From Balneolales bacterium (GTDB lineage: Bacteria > Bacteroidota > Rhodothermia > Balneolales > Natronogracilivirgulaceae), in the NCBI GenBank assembly GCA_007132495.1, contig SLOL01000132.1, positions 1-45,941 of the forward strand: a stretch of DNA of 45,941 bases, read 5' to 3'. The position numbers and the translations under genes were made by a program. Below, piece after piece: positions 6,832 through 15,827 of this stretch (position 1 is the first letter of the stretch; every line of letters begins with the position of its first letter). The notes under the pieces were generated by a model. It saw nothing but the letters and a program-made list of their open reading frames with translations, was not told where the DNA came from and did no database searches.

Positions 6832-9404
6832 TCGGAGGTATCTTCCTTATCATACTTTACGATCACCATGGTCATGTCATCGTTGATGGTGGCACCCGCA
6901 GTGAAATTTCGTAAAGTGCTACTCATATGGACCAGTAATTGGTCTACTTTGAGCTTGTGGTGATCCTCCAACTCTTTTCGGAGGCGATCATCTCCGAACA
7001 TCTCGTTATGGATGTTGGTCGCCTCTGTAAAGCCGTCCGTGTAGAAAACCAGGACATCACCCTGATTCAGCTGTACAGACTGCTCCGACAGACCATCCTC
7101 AAATTCCCGCCCGCTGGTTAAACCGATGGCAAGTCCGTCGGATCGAAGTATCTCGGACCGTTGATCTCCGGATCGCAGCAGAATGGCGGGGTTGTGTCCT
7201 GCCCTGGCATATCGCAAGGTGCCGGTACGCTCATCCATAAGTCCGTAGCATACCGATATAAAGCTGCCTCGCCGCGCATTGTCATAAAAAATCCGGTTCA
7301 TTCTGCTTAATAACGGGACCGGATCCGGAATTTCTTTGACCAGGCTCTGAAAAATCCCCTTGACCATGGTCATGTAGAAAGCCGCCTGAATACCTTTGCC
7401 GCTGACATCTCCGATCATGAATGCTGTACGGTGCCTGTCGATCGGTACTACATCGTAATAGTCACCGCCGACATCAAAGGCGGCCTGACAACTGGCGGCA
7501 ATCTTCAATCCTTTTAAACTCGGCAGATTGACCGGCAAGAAAGATTGATGCACATGGTGAGCGATTTCCAGCTCCCGCTCCACACGCTGCTCACGGGCGA
7601 TTTCGCGGATATATTTCGGGGTCAGTTCGGGGATATGATCATACTCCCTGCCGTATTTAACCAGGTAGAAACCAAAACACAGAAAAAGAGCCATGAAGAG
7701 ATAAACGGACCAGGCCAGCAGGCTGTCCTGAGAGCCGCTTACCAACAGACCGTCGGTGACCGACCAGGCGGCAAAAAAAAGAAATACGGAGATAAACAGC
7801 GTTAACAGATCATACCTCAGATAGGTATAGGTGACGACGAGTCCGGGTATAAACCAATAAGTGATAACAAGCAGTGAATCGGAGGTTTCTATATGAAAAG
7901 CGGACATCAGCGAGAAAGCCAGCCCGCCAGCCAGGAGTAAAAGTGTGGTGTGATTATTGTTTATTGCGATCCATGAGATAAAACAGGCATATAAACCGGC
8001 AGAAATAAGGAACATCCAGAACAGGCTGTTTACAAACAGTTGCCAGGGAGGGAAAAGGTAGCTGTCGGTGTAAAAGAAATGGTCTTCGAGTGGATTCAGA
8101 TAGCTGTGATCCGTCATGCTGTACATGATGGAGGCCACGCCGAGAAATATCAGGGCTAACGGAACACCGGTTGCAATGGATCTTCCGACCCGTTTGCTTT
8201 TCAGATATCCCAACCGGATAAGAGACAGGCTGGTGATCTTGTCAGGCCATATTTCCCGCGTCAGAGATTCGCTCAAACCGGATACCATGAATACCAATAT
8301 ACCTATGAGTCCCGATAACAGCAGAAAACCCATGATGATGGCCAGGATCTGCAGGATCTGTTGATCAACAAATTCAAAGGCCGAACCCTGGATAAACATG
8401 TGAACCAAGTGGACCAGCATAATACCGACTGCTGTTATGGCATAGATCGTTGCGGTTCGTACATCAATGAGGCGATAAAACAGTCGGCGAAAAAAAATAA
8501 CCAACAGAAGCAGAATGGCGAGGATATAAAAAATAACCCGCACCAGGCCGATCGGACCTTCGGAATTACGGGATTCATAACCACTGATATGTACATCCTG
8601 ATCGATTCTGTACAGTTGGCCGTCGGGAGACAATGTGACGGTAACGGTCGACAGATGTTCAAAGATTTCGTTTTGGGGAGATAACCGGATATTACCGGCC
8701 CGGCTACCTTGATTATCAAACAGGTTGTCCGGCTCCGTCCCGGTGATATTGTCACCGGGCTGGTGGTCATCAATTACGGACATATAGACCGAATCCACGC
8801 TCATCATGTGGTTATCCCACACCGTACCCGATATTACCTGCTTTATGTGAGGGTGAAACGGATTGCCGGATTCAAGATTTCCGACGGCAATGGTGTCGAA
8901 GTCGATGGAATCCCTGACGGTTTCGGTATCGCGGATACGATTGTGGCCGCGATGGTCATCTATGTGGAATGCCTGAATGGCGCCGTCAGGAGCATGGATG
9001 GTGCGAAACAGTGTGACTCCTACGGGTTGCTTATAGCTGTCCAGTGATATGGAGATGTCTTCATGGTCATCCGTATCGATCCAAAGCACCTGCCAGTGAT
9101 AGGATGGTATGAATCTCAAAAACCCGTTTCTGATAAAGTCATTCACCCTTTTTTTTCCAAAGTGATCGATTTGCCGGATCAGCAGATTGTCGTTGGTCCG
9201 GAATGTGACATAGGGTTCGAGTTCGCCAGGGTTGAACCCCGTTTTGTCGATAAACCGACGGGATTCCGAAATAATCTGTTCACCGGAAGAAAATTCGGAT
9301 ATCTGGACCGGAGGATGGGTATGGGTCATTAAAAGCAGATAGATCACCACTCCGAGCAATGCGGGGATAAGTAACCACTTGTAATAATCCGGGGCAGAAA
9401 ACAA
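6828..9404 (-). CDS. Membrane SpoIIE/PP2C-type serine phosphatase
   Basis: 858 residues. One membrane span near residues 8-26 is followed by a long extracytoplasmic region (about 27-280) of unrecognised type. A cluster of some eight or nine membrane spans comes next (about 285-590), then a short coiled linker (REQRVERELEIAHHVHQSFLP). The C-terminal PP2C_SIG domain has metal-binding aspartates in VGGDYYD, GDVSGKG and NDDMT. Such phosphatases usually act on anti-sigma-factor antagonists in partner-switching pathways; no partner gene lies in the window. The only start at this position is TTG (9402-9404), which fits the first membrane span; no ATG is close. It diverges from the hybrid kinase across 209 bp. 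Confidence 0.9.
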   Translation of the reverse strand: MFSAPDYYKWLLIPALLGVVIYLLLMTHTHPPVQISEFSSGEQIISESRRFIDKTGFNPGELEPYVTFRTNDNLLIRQIDHFGKKRVNDFIRNGFLRFIPSYHWQVLWIDTDDHEDISISLDSYKQPVGVTLFRTIHAPDGAIQAFHIDDHRGHNRIRDTETVRDSIDFDTIAVGNLESGNPFHPHIKQVISGTVWDNHMMSVDSVYMSVIDDHQPGDNITGTEPDNLFDNQGSRAGNIRLSPQNEIFEHLSTVTVTLSPDGQLYRIDQDVHISGYESRNSEGPIGLVRVIFYILAILLLLVIFFRRLFYRLIDVRTATIYAITAVGIMLVHLVHMFIQGSAFEFVDQQILQILAIIMGFLLLSGLIGILVFMVSGLSESLTREIWPDKITSLSLIRLGYLKSKRVGRSIATGVPLALIFLGVASIMYSMTDHSYLNPLEDHFFYTDSYLFPPWQLFVNSLFWMFLISAGLYACFISWIAINNNHTTLLLLAGGLAFSLMSAFHIETSDSLLVITYWFIPGLVVTYTYLRYDLLTLFISVFLFFAAWSVTDGLLVSGSQDSLLAWSVYLFMALFLCFGFYLVKYGREYDHIPELTPKYIREIAREQRVERELEIAHHVHQSFLPVNLPSLKGLKIAASCQAAFDVGGDYYDVVPIDRHRTAFMIGDVSGKGIQAAFYMTMVKGIFQSLVKEIPDPVPLLSRMNRIFYDNARRGSFISVCYGLMDERTGTLRYARAGHNPAILLRSGDQRSEILRSDGLAIGLTSGREFEDGLSEQSVQLNQGDVLVFYTDGFTEATNIHNEMFGDDRLRKELEDHHKLKVDQLLVHMSSTLRNFTAGATINDDMTMVIVKYDKEDTSD

Positions 9405-9613
9405 GAGCGAAATATTCGGGTTAGTAAAAATGAAAAATAGGGAAATCCCGTGAAATCAGGAAAACGGTTTATTTTTGCCGGAAGTAGATATCTGTACGAA
9501 CCCGAATCCGCTTTTGTTACAAAGACCGTTTGTTCGTCAACCGCAATTGGCTGTATATTAATTATTAGAATTTTATCATCCAGTGGGAAAATCACAACTC
9601 ACTGACACAGGAC

Positions 9614-11650
9614 ATGTATAGGATGACAACTTCCAAACAGGATAAGCAGTGGGAATTGAACTGCAGTAAGAATGTGCTGGCGGCAGGCTTGAGCGGAATT
9701 GAGGATTCGGTAATTGCTGCTGATAACAATCTGAACATTTCTTATGTCAATCCTGCGGCCGAAAATCTCTTTGAAATATCCGCAGAGGAAGTGATGGGAA
9801 AAAGCCTGGAGTCCATTTGCAGTTTTCATGACCGAAAGTCCGGTAAACCGACCGTCATCGGATACAAAGAATTGCTGAAAGATGGTACTACCCGGAAACT
9901 GCCGGAAGTAGTAGCGCTGACTACTTTCAAGAAAAGGGAAATCCCGGTAAGTGGTTTTTTTGCCGGGATAAGGGATGATAAAGATCATCCCGAAGGGGTC
10001 GTTATGGTTCTCAGAAACCAACGGGAATCAGAGGAGAGCTACGGGGCCAGAGTGCACTTCCTTATTTCGGAGCTTCTTTCTTTGCATATGATGGAGTTAA
10101 AAACCCGGGAAACACTGCAAACCCGTAAAAATCGGTTTCGGGCACTGGTTGAGAAAAGCCCGGATGTGGTGGCGGTGCTGAGTCCGGACGGAATCATTCA
10201 ATTCATGAGTCCATCCGTAAAAAAGGTATTGGGGTATGATGCCGATGAATTGACGGCGATCAATGCATTTTCCATGATACATCAAGACGACCTCCCCGGT
10301 GTGGATGAAAAATTTCGAAGGATTATTGAGGAGTCTGTTGAAGGGCTGGTTGCAGAGTATCGCTTTTTACACAAATCGGGGTATTGGGTTTATTTGGAGT
10401 CGGTTGGATCGGATTTGACAAATGATCCGAATATCAATGGCGTAGTGGTCTACTCCCGCGATATTTCAGATCGTATAAATGCTGAACAGGAGCTGGTCAG
10501 TGCCAAAAACGCCGCCGAAGAGATGAACCGGGTTAAATCGACTCTGTTGGCCAATATGAGTCATGAAATGCGCACACCACTCACCGGAATTCTTGGATTT
10601 GCAGGGATACTGGCGTCTGAACTGTCCGACAGTGAGGCGAAAGAGATGGCTGTACGTATTCAACTGAGTGGACGCAGGCTGCTTGAAACCATTGAGTCTG
10701 TACTGGATCTGGCCAAACTTGAGTCCGAAAAGGTGGATATCCAGCTTGAAAACGTGAACCTCGTTGATGAAGTGGCTCGGGCGATGGAGGTTCATACCCG
10801 GTCGGCACGTCAGAAAGGACTCACTTTTAATGTTCGGACGGAGCTGAAGGAGTGCTACATGGACATCGATCGCCAGCTCTTCAGCCGTATCATGTACAAT
10901 CTGCTTTCCAATGCTTTCAAGTATACGGATCACGGTGGAGTTACCATTCATATATCCCGCATAGAGCTAAATGGCCAGAGCGTAGCTCAGGTGGATGTCA
11001 AAGATACCGGTGTGGGTATTTCCCCGCATTTTTTGCCGCAGGTTTTTGATGAGTTTCAACAGGAAAGTACCGGACTGGCCAGGAAATTTGAGGGAACCGG
11101 TCTCGGGATGGCCATCACCCGAAAACTGGTTGATATCATGGGCGGACGGATCTCGGTTTCGAGCAAAAAGGGAAAGGGCACTACTTTTACCATTCAATTG
11201 CCGGTTCATGAGCAGACAGCCGATTCGGACAGTTACGATGCGGAAGGCGGAACCGAGTCGGGGTTCAACAACATGCCCCGTATTCTGATTGCAGAAGATG
11301 ATTTCGACAGTTCGCTGATTGCCCGCTACTACCTGGGCAATGACTATCACGTGGAAACAGTCGATTCCGGCGAAAAAGCTCTTGAATGGTTAAAAAACAA
11401 GCCATTCGATCTTGTTATACTGGATATCAGCCTGGGTGCCGGCATCGACGGGATTACCACGCTGAAATCCATCCGCAGCAATCACCAATGGAAAACATTA
11501 CCTGTTATCGCACTGACGGCACGTGTGCTGGGAGGGGATGCCGGGTATTATCTGGCAGAAGGGTTCTCCGGTTACCTTGCAAAACCGTTCAAAAAGAGCG
11601 AATTGCTGCACCTTGTCTCTCTGCTTTTAAAACAGAGCAAGGAAAAATGA
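9614..11650 (+). CDS. Hybrid sensor histidine kinase (PAS-PAS-HisKA-HATPase-REC)
   Basis: 678 residues with no membrane segment, so probably a soluble sensor. A first PAS domain covers about 15-140 and a second about 165-285, with SPDVVAVLSPDGIIQFMSPS at its start. The HisKA block MSHEMRTPL has the phospho-accepting histidine at residue 317. The ATPase domain follows with N box NLLSNAFKYT, DTGVGIS and GTGLGMA. The C-terminal receiver has acidic residues EDD near its start and phospho-Asp D604 in LVILDISL. With no separate response regulator nearby, output is unclear. The ATG at 9614 follows AGGA; a second ATG at 9623 is possible. The neighbouring divergent SpoIIE phosphatase suggests a shared signalling locus (inference). 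Confidence 0.93.
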   Translation: MYRMTTSKQDKQWELNCSKNVLAAGLSGIEDSVIAADNNLNISYVNPAAENLFEISAEEVMGKSLESICSFHDRKSGKPTVIGYKELLKDGTTRKLPEVVALTTFKKREIPVSGFFAGIRDDKDHPEGVVMVLRNQRESEESYGARVHFLISELLSLHMMELKTRETLQTRKNRFRALVEKSPDVVAVLSPDGIIQFMSPSVKKVLGYDADELTAINAFSMIHQDDLPGVDEKFRRIIEESVEGLVAEYRFLHKSGYWVYLESVGSDLTNDPNINGVVVYSRDISDRINAEQELVSAKNAAEEMNRVKSTLLANMSHEMRTPLTGILGFAGILASELSDSEAKEMAVRIQLSGRRLLETIESVLDLAKLESEKVDIQLENVNLVDEVARAMEVHTRSARQKGLTFNVRTELKECYMDIDRQLFSRIMYNLLSNAFKYTDHGGVTIHISRIELNGQSVAQVDVKDTGVGISPHFLPQVFDEFQQESTGLARKFEGTGLGMAITRKLVDIMGGRISVSSKKGKGTTFTIQLPVHEQTADSDSYDAEGGTESGFNNMPRILIAEDDFDSSLIARYYLGNDYHVETVDSGEKALEWLKNKPFDLVILDISLGAGIDGITTLKSIRSNHQWKTLPVIALTARVLGGDAGYYLAEGFSGYLAKPFKKSELLHLVSLLLKQSKEK

Positions 11651-11655
11651 TATAT

Positions 11656-11672
11656 CGCAGGTTTGCGGTTTT
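11656..11672 (+). terminator. Weak hairpin with T-run after the kinase gene
   Basis: CGCA (11656-11659) pairs with TGCG (11664-11667), followed by GTTTTAT in the 20-bp gap between the convergent kinase and mgtE genes. Short stem, so low confidence. Confidence 0.25.
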
Positions 11673-13023
11673 ATATGGATACTCCGATGACTATTGATGC
11701 GATGGTGAAATAGATCAGTAATCCGGCGGCATCGACAATTGTGGTGATTAACGGACTGCTGGCTACGGCAGGGTCAATATTCAACCGGGTCAGCAGAAAT
11801 GGCAAAAGGGTTCCAATAATATTGGCCACCAATACGATAAGTACCATGGAAAGACCGACTACGATACCGATATCGGTACCGCCCCGGTACAGACCGAGCG
11901 CCCAGCTTGCCACACCCATGGCCAGACCCAGTATAATACCCACCAGAACTTCCTTGCCAACGGTTCGGAGCCACTGCCGCAACTCTATGTCCCCGGTCGC
12001 AATGGCACGAACCATAAGCGTGGCGGACTGTGCGCCTGTGTTTCCTCCGCTGTCTATAAGCAACGGTATGAAAAAGGCGAGGGCAATGGCCGATGCCAGC
12101 ACCTCTTCAAATGCTTCAATGACCCCGGACGAAACCAGGTTTACAAATACAAGGATCACCAGCCATAATATGCGCTTGCTGAACAGCGACCATATGGAGG
12201 CCTCCCGATAACTGGTTCGCAGGGGGGCAACCGCCGCACCCTTGTGAAAATCCTCGGTGGCCTCTTCTTCCGCGACGTCCAGAAGGTCATCAATTGTTAC
12301 AATTCCCAGCAGGATTCCGTCGGAATCCACGACAGGTAGTACCGTTTTGTCATATTTCTGAACGACTTGCACGGCTTCTTCCCGGTCGTCAAAGGCTGAA
12401 ACCGAGACAAAGGTATCATCCATAATATCTTCGACCTTCCTGTCCGGATCGGAAAGAATGAACAACTGCAGGTCCAGGGCGTCGAGCAGCTTCCAGGCAG
12501 GATCGGTGACATATATCACGTTGATGGTTTCACTCTGCCGGCCCATCTTGCGAATGTGGTCAAGGGCCTGGCCGATCGTCCAGTGGGTCCGGACAGCCAG
12601 ATAGTCCGGGGTCATCAATCGTCCGACACTCTCCTCAGGATAGCCGAGAAGGTAGCGAGCCTCTTTGAGATCCTGCGGGCTTAACAGGTTCAGCAGCTGC
12701 TGGGTGACCTGGCCGGGAAGCTCGTCCAGCAGGGCGGTTCGATCATCCGGTGCCAGGCCGGCAAGCAGCTGACGCGTCTCCTCGTCGGTCATTTCCAGGA
12801 GGAGGGCATTCTGCTGCTCCGCCTCGAAGTGGGCGAATACATCGCTGCTCAAGTGCCGGGGCAAAATTCGAAAGAAAACGACACGGTCGCGTTTATCAAG
12901 ATTGAGCATGAGATCGACGATCTCGGGAATAGGCCAGTCTTCGACAGATTCCCGGAGTTCGGTCCATTGTTTCTTGTCGATCAGCTCTGAAATTTCCGGT
13001 TTAATCAGCTCTTTACTGAACAT
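11671..13023 (-). CDS. mgtE: Magnesium transporter MgtE
   Basis: Inner-membrane Mg2+ channel of 450 residues, normal for the family. Residues 1 to about 130 are the cytoplasmic MgtE_N superhelix (repeats like LLAGLAPDDRTALLDELPG). About 138-255 are the tandem CBS domains (LMTPDYLAVRTHWTIGQAL; LPVVDSDGILLGIVTIDDLLD), which sense Mg2+. About 285-450 is the five-helix pore domain, with the conserved FIPLLIDSGGNTGAQSATL segment in its second helix. It is downstream of the short-chain dehydrogenase on the same strand, with a 193-bp gap that contains an inverted repeat (13126-13158). I see no M-box riboswitch there. Confidence 0.96.
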   Translation of the reverse strand: MFSKELIKPEISELIDKKQWTELRESVEDWPIPEIVDLMLNLDKRDRVVFFRILPRHLSSDVFAHFEAEQQNALLLEMTDEETRQLLAGLAPDDRTALLDELPGQVTQQLLNLLSPQDLKEARYLLGYPEESVGRLMTPDYLAVRTHWTIGQALDHIRKMGRQSETINVIYVTDPAWKLLDALDLQLFILSDPDRKVEDIMDDTFVSVSAFDDREEAVQVVQKYDKTVLPVVDSDGILLGIVTIDDLLDVAEEEATEDFHKGAAVAPLRTSYREASIWSLFSKRILWLVILVFVNLVSSGVIEAFEEVLASAIALAFFIPLLIDSGGNTGAQSATLMVRAIATGDIELRQWLRTVGKEVLVGIILGLAMGVASWALGLYRGGTDIGIVVGLSMVLIVLVANIIGTLLPFLLTRLNIDPAVASSPLITTIVDAAGLLIYFTIASIVIGVSI

Positions 13024-13125
13024 AATCTATCTCACGGTTGGTGTCGTGTAATGTTGCGGTACCCGATCGTTCGGGGTGACAGCACTGATTGTGAGTATTA
13101 CCGTGTTATTGGGCATTGATCAATC

Positions 13126-13158
13126 AGGTGTGTCCCATGTCACAGGTATTACACACCT
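13126..13158 (-). promoter_or_regulatory. Inverted repeat upstream of mgtE
   Basis: AGGTGTGT (13126-13133) and its exact complement ACACACCT (13151-13158) are separated by 17 bases, about 100 bp upstream of the mgtE start. It could be an operator or an mRNA leader hairpin. There is no following T-run on either strand, so it is not a clear terminator. Confidence 0.35.
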
Positions 13159-13216
13159 CGAACTGCACAAAAATAAAAAAAGACCCGTTATAGTAAACAG
13201 AAAATCCGAAATTGAC

Positions 13217-14041
13217 TCAGAGTATTTTGTTCAACAGACCGCGGGGCATTATAGAGAGGAGCCATGCAATCAGGCGCCATCGGCGGGAGACATAACTGAC
13301 AGACTTTTGCTTTTCGATATCCCGGAGGATCTGCCGGGCAGCTTTTTCAACGGATGCAACCCAGAACATACGTTTGTTTTCCTCGGTCATGGGAGTTAAT
13401 ACATATCCGGGGAGGACATCGGTTACCGTTATGTGCTCTTCTTTGCGTTTTATACGCAATCTGATACTGTCCAGATAGTTGGAGACAAACGCCTTGGAGG
13501 CATTGTAGGCCGACCCGTTGGGATGGGGAAGCAGAGAAGCAATGGATGATATACCGACTATATGACCATGTCCCTGTTTTTGGAATATGCGGTAGGCTTC
13601 GTGCAGCATGCCGGCAAAGCCCAGTACATTGATTTTGATCAGTTGTTCGGCGGCTTCGCGCTCCATGCCGGACGAGTTGCCGGAAACACCGGCATTGATG
13701 ATGATCAGATCCACTCCACCCATTTTCCGGACCAGATCCTGGAGTGTAGCAACAGCGTTGTCGATTTCGGAGACATCCATATGTGCGAACCAGGCAGGGG
13801 TAGTCAGTTGCGGCTGCAGCTCCTCCTCCATCATGGATAACCTGCGGGCTGTGAGGCCCAGCGAGTAGCCTTTACGGGACATTTCAACAGCCAGTGCCGC
13901 CCCGATTCCGGAACTGGCACCAATGATAACAGCTTTTTTGGGGGAAGGATTCTTGGAGTTCAACGTGATATGATTCAGAACAATATGTCTATTTTTATAC
14001 CCGAATGAACGGATGCCATATATAACGGCTGATCCATACAT
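13217..14041 (-). CDS. Short-chain dehydrogenase/reductase
   Basis: 274 residues, classical SDR fold. The cofactor motif GASSGIG (41-47) starts the Rossmann domain. The NAG motif appears in IINAGVSG, and the catalytic Ser-Tyr-Lys set in GISSIASLLPHPNGSAYNASK. ARR after the second strand suggests NADP preference. The substrate is unknown. The first 34 residues precede the normal SDR start, so the true start may be internal (for example the TTG at 13961-13963); the ATG at 14039-14041 is the only ATG. The long C-terminus (QKSVSYVSRRWRLIAWLLSIMPRG) is hydrophobic and could associate with membrane. Followed on the same strand by mgtE. Confidence 0.88.
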   Translation of the reverse strand: MYGSAVIYGIRSFGYKNRHIVLNHITLNSKNPSPKKAVIIGASSGIGAALAVEMSRKGYSLGLTARRLSMMEEELQPQLTTPAWFAHMDVSEIDNAVATLQDLVRKMGGVDLIIINAGVSGNSSGMEREAAEQLIKINVLGFAGMLHEAYRIFQKQGHGHIVGISSIASLLPHPNGSAYNASKAFVSNYLDSIRLRIKRKEEHITVTDVLPGYVLTPMTEENKRMFWVASVEKAARQILRDIEKQKSVSYVSRRWRLIAWLLSIMPRGLLNKIL

Positions 14042-14213
14042 TCCGGCTGAAAGCGATCAATATTTTTTGGCTGCTTACAGGAACCGGGAATCCGGGAGTG
14101 GTGCGACCGATAAGAGATGCATCGTGCCGATAACCAATTGCCGTCAAGTTGGTCGCTTCAGGCGAAAGCCCTTAAAATAAAAATTAATGGGTCCCGAAGA
14201 AAATGAATATCGG

Positions 14214-14891
14214 TTATGGAGCTCCGAATGTATTGGTGGCTTTATACGCCGACTCAGCCGGATCCCAGTAAATGACGATTTCGTCACTCATCTCCCTGCC
14301 GTTTTCGTCCAGCATCACGATTTCAAGAAGTTCCACCGGGGCACTGTACAGCTCTTCATGCTCAAAAGCTTCGAGCAACAAGGCGTAACCGTTCCGTGCA
14401 GGAACCTGGTCAATTAACGTATTTCCCCCCTCATCACGGATAGCTTCCGGATTGATGGTCAGTACCGGGTACAACGTGTTGTTGCGCGTTTCATAAACCA
14501 CCAGATGGCGAAATACATGAGAAAAGCCGAAGTCTCTCAAACCGCTGTTCAGGTCAGGAAGCTCCGGGTCACGGATAATGACAAGGTGGTTTGGAGCCCG
14601 GTTGGCGGTTATATCCTCTCCAAGCACAAGAACTTCATAAAGATCCGGGAGGCGCTGGTTAATGGCCTGAAGACCGGAGTTATCCTCAGTCTGCCACCGG
14701 GTAATGGATTGAATGACAGGTTCACCGTCATATACAAAAGCTTCATCGGGGATGATCTCTTCTGAGTGCGCCGGAGGATCGGTTGTTGGACTGTATAAAT
14801 GGGTGATTACCAGATATACGACCAGAACACCCACGACAAGCAGCCCAAGCCGCAGCATCAGATTTTTCATCGGTTTTGTTTTTTTCTTCAT
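14214..14891 (-). CDS. Membrane-anchored protein of unknown function
   Basis: 225 residues, no family recognised. A basic start (MKKKTKPMKN) and one hydrophobic segment (about 10-30) indicate a signal anchor. The remaining ~195 residues would be extracytoplasmic, acidic and apparently alpha/beta, with segments such as NHLVIIRDPELPDLN and LVVYETRNNTLYPVLTI. Single gene with its own upstream region, divergent from the DUF4168 gene. ORF length, codon use and lack of a better frame support it as coding. Confidence 0.7.
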   Translation of the reverse strand: MKKKTKPMKNLMLRLGLLVVGVLVVYLVITHLYSPTTDPPAHSEEIIPDEAFVYDGEPVIQSITRWQTEDNSGLQAINQRLPDLYEVLVLGEDITANRAPNHLVIIRDPELPDLNSGLRDFGFSHVFRHLVVYETRNNTLYPVLTINPEAIRDEGGNTLIDQVPARNGYALLLEAFEHEELYSAPVELLEIVMLDENGREMSDEIVIYWDPAESAYKATNTFGAP

Positions 14892-14921
14892 GTAGTCGGG
14901 AGCATTGGTGTGGATATTTTG

Positions 14922-14946
14922 CGTTTTATGATTTTGATATAAAACG
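14922..14946. promoter_or_regulatory. AT-rich perfect inverted repeat in divergent region
   Basis: CGTTTTAT (14922-14929) and ATAAAACG (14939-14946) form a perfect 8-bp inverted repeat with a 9-base centre, about 35 bp upstream of the membrane-anchored protein gene. Possible operator. Confidence 0.35.
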
Positions 14947-15153
14947 ACCGCAAGAGGTGTATTAGAGTCAGCCGGTAACCTGAAAAGTGCAATATGAAGC
15001 CTCTTAAGAACGTAATATAAGGCTCTGCATGGCGGATGCGATGGTCAAAAAGACAACATTTCCGTTAAATTCGGGTTTTTGAGAAAATAATTATATGTTC
15101 CAACTGTTAGTAATCACCTACCGGAACAATTAAATGATATGACCGAGGAATAT

Positions 15154-15675
15154 ATGAACGAACATTGGATTGCCAAATGCACAATTGCGCTGGTGTTGCT
15201 TTTTACGGCCGTTACAGCGCAAGCGCAGTTTGAACAGCCTCCGCAGCAGCCTCAGGATGTCCCTGAAGTGTCCGATGATGAACTTCAGGTATTCGTTGAT
15301 GCTTCCATGAAAGCGCAGCAAATACAGACCGAATCACAGATGGAAATGATCGGCATTGTTGAGGATAAAGGTCTTAATGTAGAAACATACAATGAGATTA
15401 TCCAGGGTATGCAGATGGGCCAGTCACCGGAAGAGATGGATGTATCTGCTGAAGACGTCGAGCGGTTTGAAGAAGCTTCGGAACTGATCGGTGAGATCGA
15501 GCAGCAAATGGAAACGGAACTGATAGCTGCCATAGAAGAAGAAGGAATGCCCCTGGATCGATATCAGGAAGTATTTGTAGCTATCCAGCAGGATCAGGAA
15601 CTGCAACAAAAAATGCAGAGAATGATCCAGGAGATGCAGATGCAGGAGGGTGGTCAGCAACCTGACGGCTTTTGA
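15154..15675 (+). CDS. Secreted DUF4168-type protein
   Basis: 173 residues from this start. The signal peptide ends near AQAQ. The mature part is highly acidic, helical and rich in glutamine and glutamate, and matches the DUF4168 pattern: SDDELQVFVDASMKAQQIQ, then GLNVETYNEIIQGMQ, a second helical pair with ERYQ/YQEVFVAIQQD, and a C-terminal MQRMIQEMQMQ run. Function unknown; periplasmic location inferred. I prefer the ATG at 15154 because GAGG precedes it by 5 bases; the upstream in-frame ATG (15139) has no such site. A strong terminator follows at 15716. Confidence 0.8.
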   Translation: MNEHWIAKCTIALVLLFTAVTAQAQFEQPPQQPQDVPEVSDDELQVFVDASMKAQQIQTESQMEMIGIVEDKGLNVETYNEIIQGMQMGQSPEEMDVSAEDVERFEEASELIGEIEQQMETELIAAIEEEGMPLDRYQEVFVAIQQDQELQQKMQRMIQEMQMQEGGQQPDGF

Positions 15676-15715
15676 ATAACGGGTTCACGCCCCCTGTTTG
15701 TTTCGTACATATTTT

Positions 15716-15746
15716 AAGCCTGTCTCCATTCAGGGGCGGGCTTTTC
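15716..15746 (+). terminator. Rho-independent terminator after the DUF4168 gene
   Basis: AAGCCTG (15716-15722) pairs with CGGGCTT (15737-15743) including one G-T pair. The stem continues through TCTC/GGGG to about 11 bp around a small loop, followed by TTTTCG. It lies 40 bases after the DUF4168 stop, in the 152-bp gap before the convergent glycosylase gene. Confidence 0.72.
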
Positions 15747-15827
15747 GTACAACGGGTCTGCGTCCCCGGTCCGGCATGTTTCAGGACGGCTTTTCCGGAA
15801 CCGCATTTATGGGTCAGCGGTGCATGT

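Noticed and set aside
13024-13216. M-box magnesium riboswitch before mgtE
   Set aside because: Only one simple inverted repeat is visible; the conserved M-box elements are not.
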